From Desulforapulum autotrophicum HRM2 (GTDB lineage Bacteria > Desulfobacterota > Desulfobacteria > Desulfobacterales > Desulfobacteraceae), in the NCBI RefSeq assembly GCF_000020365.1, contig NC_012108.1, forward strand, positions 2,728,001 to 2,792,000: 64,000 nt of DNA, given 5' to 3'. This document shows, in pieces, positions 1-9,220 of the stretch; the stretch's first letter is position 1, and every line of letters begins with the position of its first letter. Below the pieces are notes generated by a model, which worked only from the letters and a program-made list of their open reading frames with translations, made no database searches and had not been told where the DNA came from. Made by a program: the position numbers and the translations under genes.

Positions 1-344
1 AAAATCATGATGGCGTTTTTACCATGGGGGTTGGCAAAGGCGTACATATACTCCACATTGACACCCTCCCTGGTGAGGGGATCAAGGACTTGGTTGAGCC
101 CACCGGGATTGTCGTCAACCTCAACGGCAATGACATCGGTTTTTCCGACAGTGAACCCTTCTTGCTTAAGGGCTTTCTCAGCCTTTTCGTTATCGTTGAC
201 AATCAACCTCAGAATGCCGAAATCCGTGGTGTCAGCAAGTGAGAGAGCCCGAATATTAACGTTTGCATCCCTCAGGGTTGCGGTTACCTCTGCAAGGCGT
301 CCTGCCTTGTTCTCAAGAAATATGGATATCTGCTCGGCTCGCAT
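1..344 (-). CDS. ACT domain protein (3' end outside window)
   Basis: The reading frame opens with ATG at 342-344, preceded by a good GGAGG site, and stays open to the left edge, so the C-terminus is missing. The protein starts [20 protein letters not shown], an ACT-domain opening (beta strand, then the ENKAGRL turn), and a second ACT-like unit follows with [14 protein letters not shown]. Tandem ACT modules bind small ligands such as amino acids and act as regulatory domains. It lies 59 bases downstream of the phenylacetate-CoA ligase gene on the same strand, and this pairing is common in anaerobic bacteria. A role in controlling that ligase or aromatic amino-acid breakdown is inference. Confidence 0.85.
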   Translation of the reverse strand, partial: MRAEQISIFLENKAGRLAEVTATLRDANVNIRALSLADTTDFGILRLIVNDNEKAEKALKQEGFTVGKTDVIAVEVDDNPGGLNQVLDPLTREGVNVEYMYAFANPHGKNAIMI

Positions 345-403
345 ATAATTTGCCTCCTTTCTGGTAATTTATGAAAATATTAACTGTTTGCCGGCCATGC
401 CGG

Positions 404-1708
404 TCATATTTTTCGGTTGTCAATAACCCTGACGGCCTTACCCTGACTACGCTCAATGGTTTTGGGTTCAACAAGCCTGACCTTGGCGGAAACCCCCAGG
501 TATTCCTTGATGTCTTTGGAAATTTTGCCTTCCATGATCTGAAGGTTCTTGATCGCATCGGAGAAAATCCGGTCGCTGACCTCAACCCTAACCGTTAGAG
601 TATCAAGATTACCGGATCTGTCAACAACAAGCTGGTAATGGGGGAGGATATTTTCGTTTTTCATGAGAACGTCTTCGATCTGGGAAGGGAAGACGTTTAC
701 GCCCCTGATAATGAGCATGTCATCGGTCCTGCCGGACACCTTTTTCATGCGCACATGGGTTCGACCGCAAATACAGGGTTCCGGGTTCAAAGAGGAGATG
801 TCCCGGGTTCTGTATCGGATAATGGGAAAGGCTTCTTTTGTGATGGACGTAAACACAAGTTCGCCGGTTTCGCCGTAGGGGAGAACCTCACCGGTTTCTG
901 GGTTAATGATTTCGGGGATAAAGTGATCCTCAAAGATGTGGAGTCCTTTTTGGGCCTGGATGCATTCGATGCTCACCCCGGGCCCCATAATTTCGGAAAG
1001 ACCATAGATGTCCATGGCCTTAAGGCCCAGCTTTGATTCGATCTCCGTTCGCATGGTTTCAGACCAGGGCTCGGCACCAAAGATACCGGCCTTAAAACTC
1101 AGATCTTTAAACGAGACGCCCATCTCCTCGGCAACCTCTGCAAGGTGAAGGATGTAGGAGGGAGTACCCGTGAGAATGGTGGGCTTAAAATCACGCATGA
1201 TGATCACCTGGCGCTTTGTGTTGCCGCCCGACACTGGAATGACCGAAGCCCCCAGGCGCTCGGCCCCATAGTGAACCCCGAGGCCACCTGTAAAGAGTCC
1301 ATAGCCATAGGCATTGTGGAGGATATCATGGCTTGTGGCGCCGCCTGCTGCAAGACACCTTGCCATGAGTTCTGCCCAGGTATCAATGTCTCTCCGGGTG
1401 TACCCAACAACGGTGGGGCTTCCCGTGGTGCCTGAACTTGCATGAATGCGGATCACATTTTCCATGGGAACGGCAAACATGCCATAGGGATAGTTGTCCC
1501 TGAGATCCTGTTTTGTGGTAAAAGGGATACGCTTAAGATCATCAAGAGTCTTGATATCAGAGGGTGTTATGCCGGCCTTTTTGAAACTGTCACGGTAGAA
1601 TGGAACCGTTGCATTGACCCGTTCCAGGGTGGTTTTAAGTCGTGAAAGCTGGATGGCCTTCAGGGCCTCCCTTGGCATTGTTTCAAAATCCATGTTGAAA
1701 ATCGGCAT
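404..1708 (-). CDS. paaK: Phenylacetate-CoA ligase (AMP-forming)
   Basis: This 434-residue protein activates phenylacetate or a related aryl acid to its CoA thioester using ATP, an entry step of anaerobic aromatic-acid and phenylalanine catabolism. It shows the adenylate-forming motif [15 protein letters not shown] near residue 90, the downstream motif [12 protein letters not shown] near 240, and a C-terminal AMP-binding subdomain with [20 protein letters not shown]. Length is normal for the family. The ATG has an AAAGGAG site about 9 bases upstream. It is followed by the ACT-domain gene, probably as one transcript, while the terminator-like hairpin at 1795-1837 separates it from the crotonase gene. 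Substrate could also be indoleacetate or another aryl acid. Confidence 0.9.
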   Translation of the reverse strand: MPIFNMDFETMPREALKAIQLSRLKTTLERVNATVPFYRDSFKKAGITPSDIKTLDDLKRIPFTTKQDLRDNYPYGMFAVPMENVIRIHASSGTTGSPTVVGYTRRDIDTWAELMARCLAAGGATSHDILHNAYGYGLFTGGLGVHYGAERLGASVIPVSGGNTKRQVIIMRDFKPTILTGTPSYILHLAEVAEEMGVSFKDLSFKAGIFGAEPWSETMRTEIESKLGLKAMDIYGLSEIMGPGVSIECIQAQKGLHIFEDHFIPEIINPETGEVLPYGETGELVFTSITKEAFPIIRYRTRDISSLNPEPCICGRTHVRMKKVSGRTDDMLIIRGVNVFPSQIEDVLMKNENILPHYQLVVDRSGNLDTLTVRVEVSDRIFSDAIKNLQIMEGKISKDIKEYLGVSAKVRLVEPKTIERSQGKAVRVIDNRKI

Positions 1709-1794
1709 CAGAAAAATCTCCTTTGGCAGTGATACTGTTGTTTAAAAAAATAAAAAAGGGCACAAGGGTTTCACCCCTGGCCCTTAAAATTATA

Positions 1795-1837
1795 AAACCA
1801 TGGGTTTCGTTTGTGATTAAGTCCACCCATGGTTTTT
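1795..1837 (-). terminator. Hairpin terminator between crotonase and paaK
   Basis: Perfect 11-base arms AAACCATGGGT (1795-1805) and ACCCATGGTTT (1825-1835) flank a 19-base loop, with T-rich sequence on both sides. It lies downstream of the crotonase gene and upstream of paaK, so it probably ends the crotonase transcript. The rest of the 319-base gap 1709-2027 is AT-rich and must carry the paaK promoter, but I cannot place a clear -35/-10 pair. Confidence 0.6.
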
Positions 1838-2027
1838 ATTTTTAGATTATGGTCTGGTTCTTTACACAATCCTTCCATGGGCAGACTTGATAAATCGAAA
1901 GCCTGCCTTAAAGAAAAATATAAAATCGAACCTGTTTTCCATTAACAAAATCCTTTCAAAAAAAGTAATTTGTATTCCCTACCGGGAATGGGTCTCTGTG
2001 TCAAGGGAAAATAATCATTTAACCATA

Positions 2028-2804
2028 CTATAGGAACTTGGCCTTACGTTTTTCAAGAAAAGCCTGGGTACCTTCCTTTGCATCCGGGCTTGCCAGGCAG
2101 AGGGCAAAAGCATTGGCTTCGATTTTTAAGCCGGTTTCAAGGTCAGTTGACAATCCGCTGTTTATGGACTCTTTGGCCGCTTGAATGCAAACCCGGCCCT
2201 TGAGGGCCATGGCTTTGGCTGTTTTCATGACTGTTTCCATGAGCGCTTCAGGTGCACACACCTGGTTGACAAGGCCATAGGTCAGGGCGTCTGATGCAGG
2301 AAATGTCCTGCCCGTGTAGATGAGCTCTTTTGCCCTGTTGGGACCTACAACCCTTGCCAGGCGCTGGGTACCACCAAAACCGGGAATGATGCCGAGTGTA
2401 ATTTCCGGAAGTCCAAATACCGCCTTTTCTGAGGCATAGATAAAGTCGCAGGCAAGGGCCACCTCCGTACCGCCGCCAAGGGCAAATCCGTTAACTGCAG
2501 CAATGACCGGGATGGGCAGTGCTGCAAGGCGTGCAAAAGTCTTGTGGCCAAGGGTGGAAAACTTTTTGGCACCCAGGGAGTCAAGCTTGGTAATCTCTGA
2601 GATATCGGCACCTGCCACAAAGGCTTTATCGCCGGCACCTGTAAGGACAAGCGCCCTTACACCTGGGTCTTGTTCTATCAAGTCAAGGACGGCGTCCATT
2701 TCCTGGACCAGTTCATGGTTCAATGCGTTCAGGGCCTTGGGTCTGTTAAAGGTCAAAAGGCCAATGGTGTCGGAAATGTCAAAATTCAAGTGTTTGAATG
2801 TCAT
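2028..2804 (-). CDS. Enoyl-CoA hydratase/isomerase (crotonase family)
   Basis: This 258-residue crotonase hydrates 2-enoyl-CoA esters to 3-hydroxyacyl-CoA in beta-oxidation or a related CoA-ester pathway. The oxyanion-hole segment AGADI is at 64-68 and NGFALGGGTE ends in Glu114. LPEITLGIIPGFGGTQRL supplies Glu134. Both glutamates that act in true hydratases are therefore present, favouring hydratase over isomerase. Typical length. The ATG at 2804 has GGAG six bases upstream. Its place between a phenylacetate ligase and cell-wall/repair genes does not fix the substrate; 3-hydroxybutyryl-CoA dehydration or aromatic acid breakdown are both possible. Confidence 0.9.
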   Translation of the reverse strand: MTFKHLNFDISDTIGLLTFNRPKALNALNHELVQEMDAVLDLIEQDPGVRALVLTGAGDKAFVAGADISEITKLDSLGAKKFSTLGHKTFARLAALPIPVIAAVNGFALGGGTEVALACDFIYASEKAVFGLPEITLGIIPGFGGTQRLARVVGPNRAKELIYTGRTFPASDALTYGLVNQVCAPEALMETVMKTAKAMALKGRVCIQAAKESINSGLSTDLETGLKIEANAFALCLASPDAKEGTQAFLEKRKAKFL

Positions 2805-2833
2805 GATCTACTCCTTTACGCAATAGGTTAGTA

Positions 2834-4540
2834 CTACAAAGTTTGGGGATTGGTTGCCTTTATGTATTGCTCGACCCCGTCAATAATGGCATCGCACAGG
2901 TGATCCTGGAAGGATGCAGAGACAAGGCGCTTGCATTCGGTCTTGTTGCTCAAGAAAGCGGCCTCCACGAGAATGGACGGCATTCTGGCACCGAGAAGCA
3001 CATAGAATGGCGCCTGCTTGACCCCGAGGTTTCTGATATTGGAATACTTTTTTTCAAGTCCTGTGCACATGGACGCCTGAACCTTTGTGGCAAGGCGGCT
3101 TGACTCGTTGACTTTTGCGTTCTTCATCAGGTCGTTGAGAATGGATTCAAGGTCACTGATGTTTTTACGGCTGGTTGCATTTTCCCTTGCCGCCATGGTA
3201 ATGGACTCATCGTCCGTGGCAAGGTTGAGAAAATAGGTCTCCATGCCCGTGAGTTTCTTGTTCTTGGCAGCATTACAGTGAAGGGAGATGAACAGATCTG
3301 CATTTTGGGTGTTGGCTATGGCGGTCCGCTCTTCAAGGGTGAGGTAGGTGTCGGTTGATCGGGTAAGGGTGACATCGCATTGCAGACGGTCTCGCATGCG
3401 TGCAGCCAGGCGCTTGGAAATTTTAAGCACCACGTCCTTTTCCCAGACATCCTTGAGATAACCCGGGGCACCGGGGTCCTTGCCCCCATGGCCCGGATCA
3501 ATAACAATTTTCCTAACGCCAAGGACCAGCTGTTTTGTAATGGACGAACTATGGATATTATCCGTTGTCACAAGGGGAGTGGCGGTTTGGGCGACAGGAG
3601 TCCTGTCGCTGCTGGCAGCCTTTGACCACACATCAATGACAAGCCGGAACGGATCATTGAGGGAAAAAACCTTGTAGTTGTCAAAGGATTTGATGTCAAT
3701 GACCACCCGTACCGAATGGGGGGTATGCTGACCTGCTCTAGCCTGGATCAAAAGATCATCGTTGATGGCCGTGTGCTTTGGTACTCCTTTGCCAAGCCTT
3801 GTACCTTCAAGGTCAATATAGAGGCGCTGGGGCTTTTTGAGGGCAGGATCCCTTTTGAGCAGATTATGGACAAAGGGCCTGTTTGCATCTGCATCAATGA
3901 CCACACGGGTGTATTCGGGATTTGACCAGAATCGAAGACCTGTCACCCGGCTGTCCGTTGAATTGGAAACTGGAGCAGCAGGTTCAGGAACGGGTTCAGG
4001 TTTCGGCTCAGGTTTTGGTTCGGGTTTCGGTTTTATCCTGGGGGGCGGAAGGGCAATTACAGTGACAGGGGTATTGTGACTCTTGATTGTGCGCTTTTTA
4101 AGGGAGGTTTTTTGTTGGGGTCGCTCTTTTTTACTCTCCTGAACCGCAATCAGTTTTAAAAGATGAACAGCTTTGTCTTTGTAAGCGCTTTTGGGATAGT
4201 GCCCCTGAATCCGGTTAAGCAGATCAACGGCCTCTGTTTTGTCATTTTTATTCGAGGATCGCTGGCTGAGATCAAGGTAAAGCTGGGCGCTTCGGTACAT
4301 TCCGGCGGCAGCCCAGGGGCTTTCTGGATGGTCTGAATACACCCGTTGATAGCTTGCAATACAGTTGACCCAGGCCTTTCGAGATTTCAGGTTGTCAGGG
4401 TCTTTTTTTAATTCTAAAAAACATCTGTCTGCAGAAATGTACTGCTGCTGGGGCGTCAGGGATGCACAGGAGCATGGAACCATTACCCCTAAAAAAATGA
4501 GAACAAAAAGGCCGGTGATGGTTGAACGAAGCGTCTCCAT
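2834..4540 (-). CDS. N-acetylmuramoyl-L-alanine amidase (AmiC-type) with TPR and AMIN domains
   Basis: A 568-residue exported peptidoglycan hydrolase that cleaves the amide bond between MurNAc and the stem peptide, usually for daughter-cell separation. Residues 1-27 form a signal peptide ending near CSCAS. Residues 30-115 look like TPR-type helices, followed by a Lys/Pro/Glu repeat linker (PKPEPKPEPKPEP) near 170. An AMIN domain starts at VTGLRFWSNPEYTRVVID near 200. The C-terminal Amidase_3 domain shows the zinc motifs DPGHGGKDPGAPG, SLHCNA and the late glutamate of ILVEAAFLSN. The N-terminal TPR part is an addition to the usual AmiC layout. It starts 4 bases after the mutS stop, so the two are probably cotranscribed. 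Confidence 0.9.
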   Translation of the reverse strand: METLRSTITGLFVLIFLGVMVPCSCASLTPQQQYISADRCFLELKKDPDNLKSRKAWVNCIASYQRVYSDHPESPWAAAGMYRSAQLYLDLSQRSSNKNDKTEAVDLLNRIQGHYPKSAYKDKAVHLLKLIAVQESKKERPQQKTSLKKRTIKSHNTPVTVIALPPPRIKPKPEPKPEPKPEPVPEPAAPVSNSTDSRVTGLRFWSNPEYTRVVIDADANRPFVHNLLKRDPALKKPQRLYIDLEGTRLGKGVPKHTAINDDLLIQARAGQHTPHSVRVVIDIKSFDNYKVFSLNDPFRLVIDVWSKAASSDRTPVAQTATPLVTTDNIHSSSITKQLVLGVRKIVIDPGHGGKDPGAPGYLKDVWEKDVVLKISKRLAARMRDRLQCDVTLTRSTDTYLTLEERTAIANTQNADLFISLHCNAAKNKKLTGMETYFLNLATDDESITMAARENATSRKNISDLESILNDLMKNAKVNESSRLATKVQASMCTGLEKKYSNIRNLGVKQAPFYVLLGARMPSILVEAAFLSNKTECKRLVSASFQDHLCDAIIDGVEQYIKATNPQTL

Positions 4541-4544
4541 GGTC

Positions 4545-7232
4545 TTAAATCATCGCCTTTGATCTGATTTTCTGTTTGAGTTCATGGATTAAGTTCAGGG
4601 CATCAATGGGTGTCATGGTGGAAATATCGGTCTGGTCAAGTACCTTGATGATCTCGTCGTAGTCGTGGCCTGCAAACAGATCCATCTGCTGCTGCCTGGA
4701 CCCTGACCTGGCGGAATGGTTGTTTTTTGTCTGTTTTTTGACCTGTTTTTTGTCCTGGGTCACCACCTGATCCGGTGATTGTTCAATGGAGGCAAGGATC
4801 TGTTTTGCCTTTGTAATCACGGCATCTGGAACACCTGCCAGGCGTGCCACCTGGATGCCATAGCTCTTGTTGGTACCCCCCGGGACCAGACGGCGCAGAA
4901 AAATGATATTGTCGTTGAACTCCTTGACGGCAATGTTGAAGTTTTTGACCCGGGGTTTGAGCTTTTCAAGGCGTGTCAACTCGTGGTAATGGGTGGCAAA
5001 AAGGGTTTTGACCCCCTTGCCGTCAAGATCGTGGAGATACTCGGCAACGGCCCAGGCAATGCTCATGCCATCAAAGGTTGAGGTTCCCCTGCCGATCTCG
5101 TCAAGGATTACAAGGCTGTTTTCTTTGGCGTTGTTGACAATGTTGGCCGTCTCCTCCATCTCAACCATGAAAGTACTTTGGCCAAGGGAGAGGTTGTCGA
5201 GGGCGCCGACCCGGGTAAAGATACGGTCGATGATGCAAAGGTCTGCCCGGGCTGCCGGCACAAATGAACCCATCTGGGCCATGAGGGAGATCAGTGCCAC
5301 CTGGCGAAGCACGGTGGATTTTCCGGCCATATTCGGCCCTGTGATGATCTGGACCTGGTCACTTGTGTTGTCAAGCCGGATGGAGTTGGGAATGTATCGT
5401 TCACCAACCACCATTTTTTCAACCACAGGATGGCGGCCATCCTCAATGTCAAGGACCTGATCTTTATTGAGGGCAGGGCGTGTGTAGTTGTTCTCCTCGG
5501 CTGTGGTGGCAAGGGCCAGCACCACATCCACCTCTGCCAGGAACTGGGCTATCTTAAATATGGAAGGGGTTCGTTGAACAATGCTTTCCCTGACCTTGCA
5601 GAACAGGGCGTACTCAAGTGATGACCGTCTCTCCTGGGCATTAAGGACCTTGGATTCAACCTCCTTGAGTTCGTCCGTGATGAACCGTTCTGCATTGACC
5701 AGTGTCTGTTTTCGGATGTAATGGTCCGGCACCTGCTGGGACTGAATTTTGGAAACTTCGATAAAATACCCGAACACTTTGTTAAATTTGATTTTTAATG
5801 AGCTTAACCCGGTCTTTTCTTTTTCTTTGGCGCCGGTTTTTGCGATCCATGATCGGCCGTTTCTGGCAATCTCCAGGATCTCGTCAAGCTCAGGGCTATA
5901 CCCGTCACAGATAATCCCGCCCTCATTAAGTGCCAGGGGAGCATCTTCCCGGATGGTCTGGTTAATCAGATCAGCCAGTTCAAACAGTTCGGTGGAAACT
6001 TTTTCCCTGTCTTCAATGCCATGGCCCTGGAGCAGGGAAGCTGAAAGCTGGTTTAAGTCCTTGAACAAAAGGGGCAGTTTGTAAAGGGAAATCTTGAGAG
6101 CTGTAAGGTCCCTAGGGTTTGCATGGCCCATGGAAATTTTGCTGCCCAGGCGCTCAAGGTCGTACACGTCTTTAAGGTGAGTTCTGAGACTGTTGCGAAT
6201 GCCGGGGTTTTCCTTTGCTTCAGCAACGGCATCCAGCCGGGCCTCTATCCCGTCCATGCTGATCAGGGGGTAGCGTATCCAGGCTTTGAGCAACCGGCCG
6301 CCCATGGCCGTTATGGTGCAGTCAAGGACGCTGATCAGGCTTCCTTTTTTGTCGGAGGTCTGGATGTTCTTTAAAAGTTCAAGGTTCCGGCACGATCGAT
6401 CGTCAATGATGAGATAGGTGTTGAGTTCATACCGTTCAAGGGTGAGGACATGGTCTGTCTCCCTGAGCTGGGTTTCCTGTACATAGGATAAAATGGCGCC
6501 GGCAGCGGCTGTTCCTGCCGTAAGATCCTCGCATCCAAACCCCTCAAGGCTCCTGGTTCGAAATTTTTCCTTAAGCCTTTCCCGGGCCGAATCAAGCTTG
6601 AAGTTTTCATTGCCGACATAGGAGATCTGAATAGTTTCAAAGGCCTTGATCAGCTGACTGTAGGTGGGGTCTCCCTTAAATGAGGCAGGTAAAAGAAGTT
6701 CCTTTGCATCAATTCTGAGGGCTTCGTCAACAAGGGAGAGGGGAACTTTGCCGTTGACGGCGACCGTTTGCGTTGTCCTGAACATACCCGTTGAGATATC
6801 CATGCAGGCAAGTCCGGCAGCTCCCTGACAGATGCACAGGGCAGCAAGGAAATTGTTGGATTTTTTATCCAGAAGATCTTCGTTGAGAATCATGCCCGGG
6901 GTGATCACCCGGACCACCTCCCGTTTGACAATTCCCTGGGCAGACCTGGGGTCTTCCATCTGCTCGCACACGGCAACCTTTAAACCGCTTTCAATCAGTT
7001 TCGCAATGTAGACGTCAGCTGCTCGATGGGGAACCCCGCACATGGGAATGGGGTCCTCCTGGGTCTTGTTCCTTGAGGTGAGTGCAATCTCAAGAACAGG
7101 GGCTGCTTTTAAAGCATCGTCAAGGAACATTTCATAAAAATCCCCCATTCGGTAGAAGAGGATAGTATCCGGGTACCTCTTTTTGATTGAGAGGTATTGT
7201 TCCATCATGGGGGTTTCTTTTTTAACGGTCAT
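4545..7232 (-). CDS. mutS: DNA mismatch repair ATPase MutS
   Basis: MutS recognises base mismatches and small loops and recruits MutL. The N-terminus has the mismatch-wedging Phe-X-Glu in RMGDFYEMF. The clamp and core domains follow, and the C-terminal ATPase has Walker A GPNMAGKST (around residue 638) and Walker B LVILDEIGRGTSTFDG, then FATHYHELT. With ATG at 7232 the protein is 895 residues, matching the usual start just before PMMEQYL; a TTG three codons upstream is also in frame. A Gln/Lys-rich linker precedes a short C-terminal dimerisation segment. It follows the LapA-like gene by about 18 bases and runs into the amidase gene. Confidence 0.97.
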   Translation of the reverse strand: MTVKKETPMMEQYLSIKKRYPDTILFYRMGDFYEMFLDDALKAAPVLEIALTSRNKTQEDPIPMCGVPHRAADVYIAKLIESGLKVAVCEQMEDPRSAQGIVKREVVRVITPGMILNEDLLDKKSNNFLAALCICQGAAGLACMDISTGMFRTTQTVAVNGKVPLSLVDEALRIDAKELLLPASFKGDPTYSQLIKAFETIQISYVGNENFKLDSARERLKEKFRTRSLEGFGCEDLTAGTAAAGAILSYVQETQLRETDHVLTLERYELNTYLIIDDRSCRNLELLKNIQTSDKKGSLISVLDCTITAMGGRLLKAWIRYPLISMDGIEARLDAVAEAKENPGIRNSLRTHLKDVYDLERLGSKISMGHANPRDLTALKISLYKLPLLFKDLNQLSASLLQGHGIEDREKVSTELFELADLINQTIREDAPLALNEGGIICDGYSPELDEILEIARNGRSWIAKTGAKEKEKTGLSSLKIKFNKVFGYFIEVSKIQSQQVPDHYIRKQTLVNAERFITDELKEVESKVLNAQERRSSLEYALFCKVRESIVQRTPSIFKIAQFLAEVDVVLALATTAEENNYTRPALNKDQVLDIEDGRHPVVEKMVVGERYIPNSIRLDNTSDQVQIITGPNMAGKSTVLRQVALISLMAQMGSFVPAARADLCIIDRIFTRVGALDNLSLGQSTFMVEMEETANIVNNAKENSLVILDEIGRGTSTFDGMSIAWAVAEYLHDLDGKGVKTLFATHYHELTRLEKLKPRVKNFNIAVKEFNDNIIFLRRLVPGGTNKSYGIQVARLAGVPDAVITKAKQILASIEQSPDQVVTQDKKQVKKQTKNNHSARSGSRQQQMDLFAGHDYDEIIKVLDQTDISTMTPIDALNLIHELKQKIRSKAMI

Positions 7233-7250
7233 GGCAAACAACGCTTGAAA

Positions 7251-7670
7251 TTATGCCGTCTCCTTTTTTGTCTCAATCACAATCGCCTCTTTCTCTTGCT
7301 CTTCCCCCTCTGGTTCCGGTTCCAGCGCATCTTCCCGATTGTAGGGGTCATTCTTGTATTTCTCGAGATCTTTTTTCAGTGAAGCTATCTTTTCAAGATG
7401 GGTTTCAATGGTCGCGTTAAGGGATTTAATGGCCTTTTTGGATTTAAGCTTTGCAGACACGCCATAAAAACCTGCCACCAGAAAACCCAACAGCATAAAC
7501 ACACCGTAATAGACAATGTTCTGGACTGCAGGGGCTGTCCAATGCCAGGTTTCAATGCCAAGACTTAAGGAGAGGGCCTGAAAGGCAAAGAAGTACTCCC
7601 GGTTCTGGTAGACGATGAGCCCGGCAAATACAAGTATAATGAATCCCAAAAACAGTTTGATTTTTTTCAT
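7251..7670 (-). CDS. LapA-like small membrane protein
   Basis: This 139-residue protein has two predicted membrane helices (about residues 6-24 and 52-72, with NIVYYGVFMLLGFLVAGFYG in the second). A charged coiled-coil stretch (about 78-112) and an acidic Glu/Pro tail follow. This layout matches the lipopolysaccharide-assembly protein A (DUF1049) family, though the sequence match is only structural as far as I can judge. The ATG at 7670 has GGAG seven bases upstream and is preferred over an in-frame TTG two codons earlier. It lies directly upstream of mutS. Confidence 0.65.
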   Translation of the reverse strand: MKKIKLFLGFIILVFAGLIVYQNREYFFAFQALSLSLGIETWHWTAPAVQNIVYYGVFMLLGFLVAGFYGVSAKLKSKKAIKSLNATIETHLEKIASLKKDLEKYKNDPYNREDALEPEPEGEEQEKEAIVIETKKETA

Positions 7671-7770
7671 GAGCAATCTCCATTCTATTCATTGACAAAT
7701 TTCTAAGTTAAAATGCATTGGGATCATAGATCAAATTTTTCTTTTTTTCAATTACTCTTTTCATTCCATG

Positions 7771-8331
7771 CTAAACCATGGGGTTGAACAATTTCACCAT
7801 TTCAGGGTCTGGCTCTCCCATGACCTGCCAGGTGATCTTTGGGTCGGGTATCTGTTGTGCAATTTCCATGAGGGAAATATGAAGATGACAATGTATTCCC
7901 GACTTTTTTCCGGTGGTGTCTGCAATCGTGCCGACAATATCACCCGGGTCAACCTTTTTCCCAGGAGAAATTGTGCCAGGCACTTTTAGATGGGAGTAGA
8001 CACTCACCTGTCTTGATTGTTTGTTTGAGCAATGCCTTACAATCACTGATCGGCCCAGGAAATCGTCACACACATTAATGACCGTGCCGCTGGCCATAAC
8101 CGGAACCCGGGCTGAGGAGTCCAGCCATTCCCGGTTGCCGGATCGATTCTTAAATATCCCGATATCCAGGCCTTCGTGGGTGGCGTGGCGGGTACCAAAA
8201 TCCGCCCACCATTTTCTCCTGCTTAAGAAAAGCATGCCCTGGTAAAAAAACCATTGCCCGGAATCTGAAACAGGTAGGTGGTTGATCCGGACAATGGTGT
8301 CAAGGTAAACAGTAATGGGTGGTAATTTCAT
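7771..8331 (-). CDS. M23-family (LytM-like) metallopeptidase
   Basis: A 186-residue protein of the peptidase M23 fold, which cleaves peptide cross-links in peptidoglycan. The zinc-binding signature is HEGLDIG near residue 72 and HCHLHIS near 153, with VYSHL between, so all expected metal and catalytic histidines are present. There is no signal peptide or membrane segment, which is odd for a cell-wall enzyme and suggests another role or another export route. Its start lies six bases after the stop of the CooT-like gene and lacks a good ribosome site, so translational coupling is likely. It is the last gene of the cluster that begins near rpoH. Confidence 0.75.
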   Translation of the reverse strand: MKLPPITVYLDTIVRINHLPVSDSGQWFFYQGMLFLSRRKWWADFGTRHATHEGLDIGIFKNRSGNREWLDSSARVPVMASGTVINVCDDFLGRSVIVRHCSNKQSRQVSVYSHLKVPGTISPGKKVDPGDIVGTIADTTGKKSGIHCHLHISLMEIAQQIPDPKITWQVMGEPDPEMVKLFNPMV

Positions 8332-8337
8332 TGGTTT

Positions 8338-8529
8338 TTACTGCGCCCTGAGGACAATTTTATGGGCCATGAGATTGATGTCTTCAATGGTTCCATCAAC
8401 TTCTTGACTATCTCCCAGAAGGCCTCTCAGGAGAAAACGATTTTCACCGCAGGGGGTTATTGCTGCAACATTTTCCATGACAAGGGTTTCGGTCCCATTG
8501 TTCTTGATATATACATTGGATTCACACAT
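8338..8529 (-). CDS. CooT-family nickel-binding protein
   Basis: A 63-residue protein beginning MCESNVYIKNNGTETLVMEN and ending with the IEDINLMAHKIVL strand, the pattern of the CooT family. In Rhodospirillum rubrum, CooT binds nickel through Cys2 at the dimer interface and helps mature carbon monoxide dehydrogenase; Cys2 is present here. The ATG has GGAG seven bases upstream. No CO dehydrogenase or other nickel-enzyme gene lies in the window, so the client enzyme is unknown. Many anaerobes carry several stand-alone CooT homologues. Confidence 0.8.
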   Translation of the reverse strand: MCESNVYIKNNGTETLVMENVAAITPCGENRFLLRGLLGDSQEVDGTIEDINLMAHKIVLRAQ

Positions 8530-8563
8530 GATCTTCTCCTTTTTTTACCGGTTTTTTACCGGT

Positions 8564-9208
8564 TTATAAATGAACCATCTCTATCCGGGGTTGGTGGTTC
8601 GTGTCATAATCAATAATCGCGCCGCTGGTTTCCCGGCTCAGGGCGCAGTTTACCACAAGGGTCTGCCCAAGAGAACTGAAACCTGCGTCCTCGTGGATGT
8701 GCCCGCATAGCACCATCCTGGGAGAACGATGGCGAATGAGGTTTAAAAGTCCCCTGGAGCCTGCATGGAAACGACCTCCCACACGGTCCTGGGTGCCAAG
8801 GGGCGGGGGATGGGCCACCACAATTGTGTTTTTTGAAACAAGGGGTGCTATAATTTTAAGTAGATGGTTTTCCCGCAGACAGATTCTTGACCGAAAGGGA
8901 AGGGGAATGGTGCCGCCGATACCGGTAAAGTTGACTGTTCCCATGGAAACGGTTGCCATATGAAGGGATCTCATGCCGGGTGTGTTGTTGATGAGTCCAT
9001 CAATGCGGGAACGATCGGAGTTCCCACGGATGCACAGCATGGGAACCGCCATGGCTGCAAGTTTGCGAACCACGGGTCCTGCACCGGTGAAATTGGTGAT
9101 ATCACCGGCCACAACCACAACATCGGGTTGAAGTCGTTCAATGGCTGTTCCTACCCGCTCCAGTCGCTCGGCCTTGCCGTGGATGTCTGCAACCGCATAA
9201 ATTTTCAT
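8564..9208 (-). CDS. Metallophosphoesterase (YfcE/MPE superfamily)
   Basis: A 214-residue calcineurin-like phosphoesterase. The metal-binding motifs appear in order: DIHG near residue 9, GDITNF near 36, GNSD near 63, AHPPP near 114 and GHIHED near 158. The usual GNHD motif has Ser in place of His (GNSD), which is seen in some family members but removes a residue often involved in catalysis. Probably cytoplasmic; substrate unknown (cyclic nucleotide, phosphodiester or phosphoprotein are possible). It lies 12 bases downstream of the UPF0280 gene and 34 bases upstream of cooT, in the same run of genes. Confidence 0.8.
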   Translation of the reverse strand: MKIYAVADIHGKAERLERVGTAIERLQPDVVVVAGDITNFTGAGPVVRKLAAMAVPMLCIRGNSDRSRIDGLINNTPGMRSLHMATVSMGTVNFTGIGGTIPLPFRSRICLRENHLLKIIAPLVSKNTIVVAHPPPLGTQDRVGGRFHAGSRGLLNLIRHRSPRMVLCGHIHEDAGFSSLGQTLVVNCALSRETSGAIIDYDTNHQPRIEMVHL

Positions 9209-9220
9209 GAAAGGTCTCCT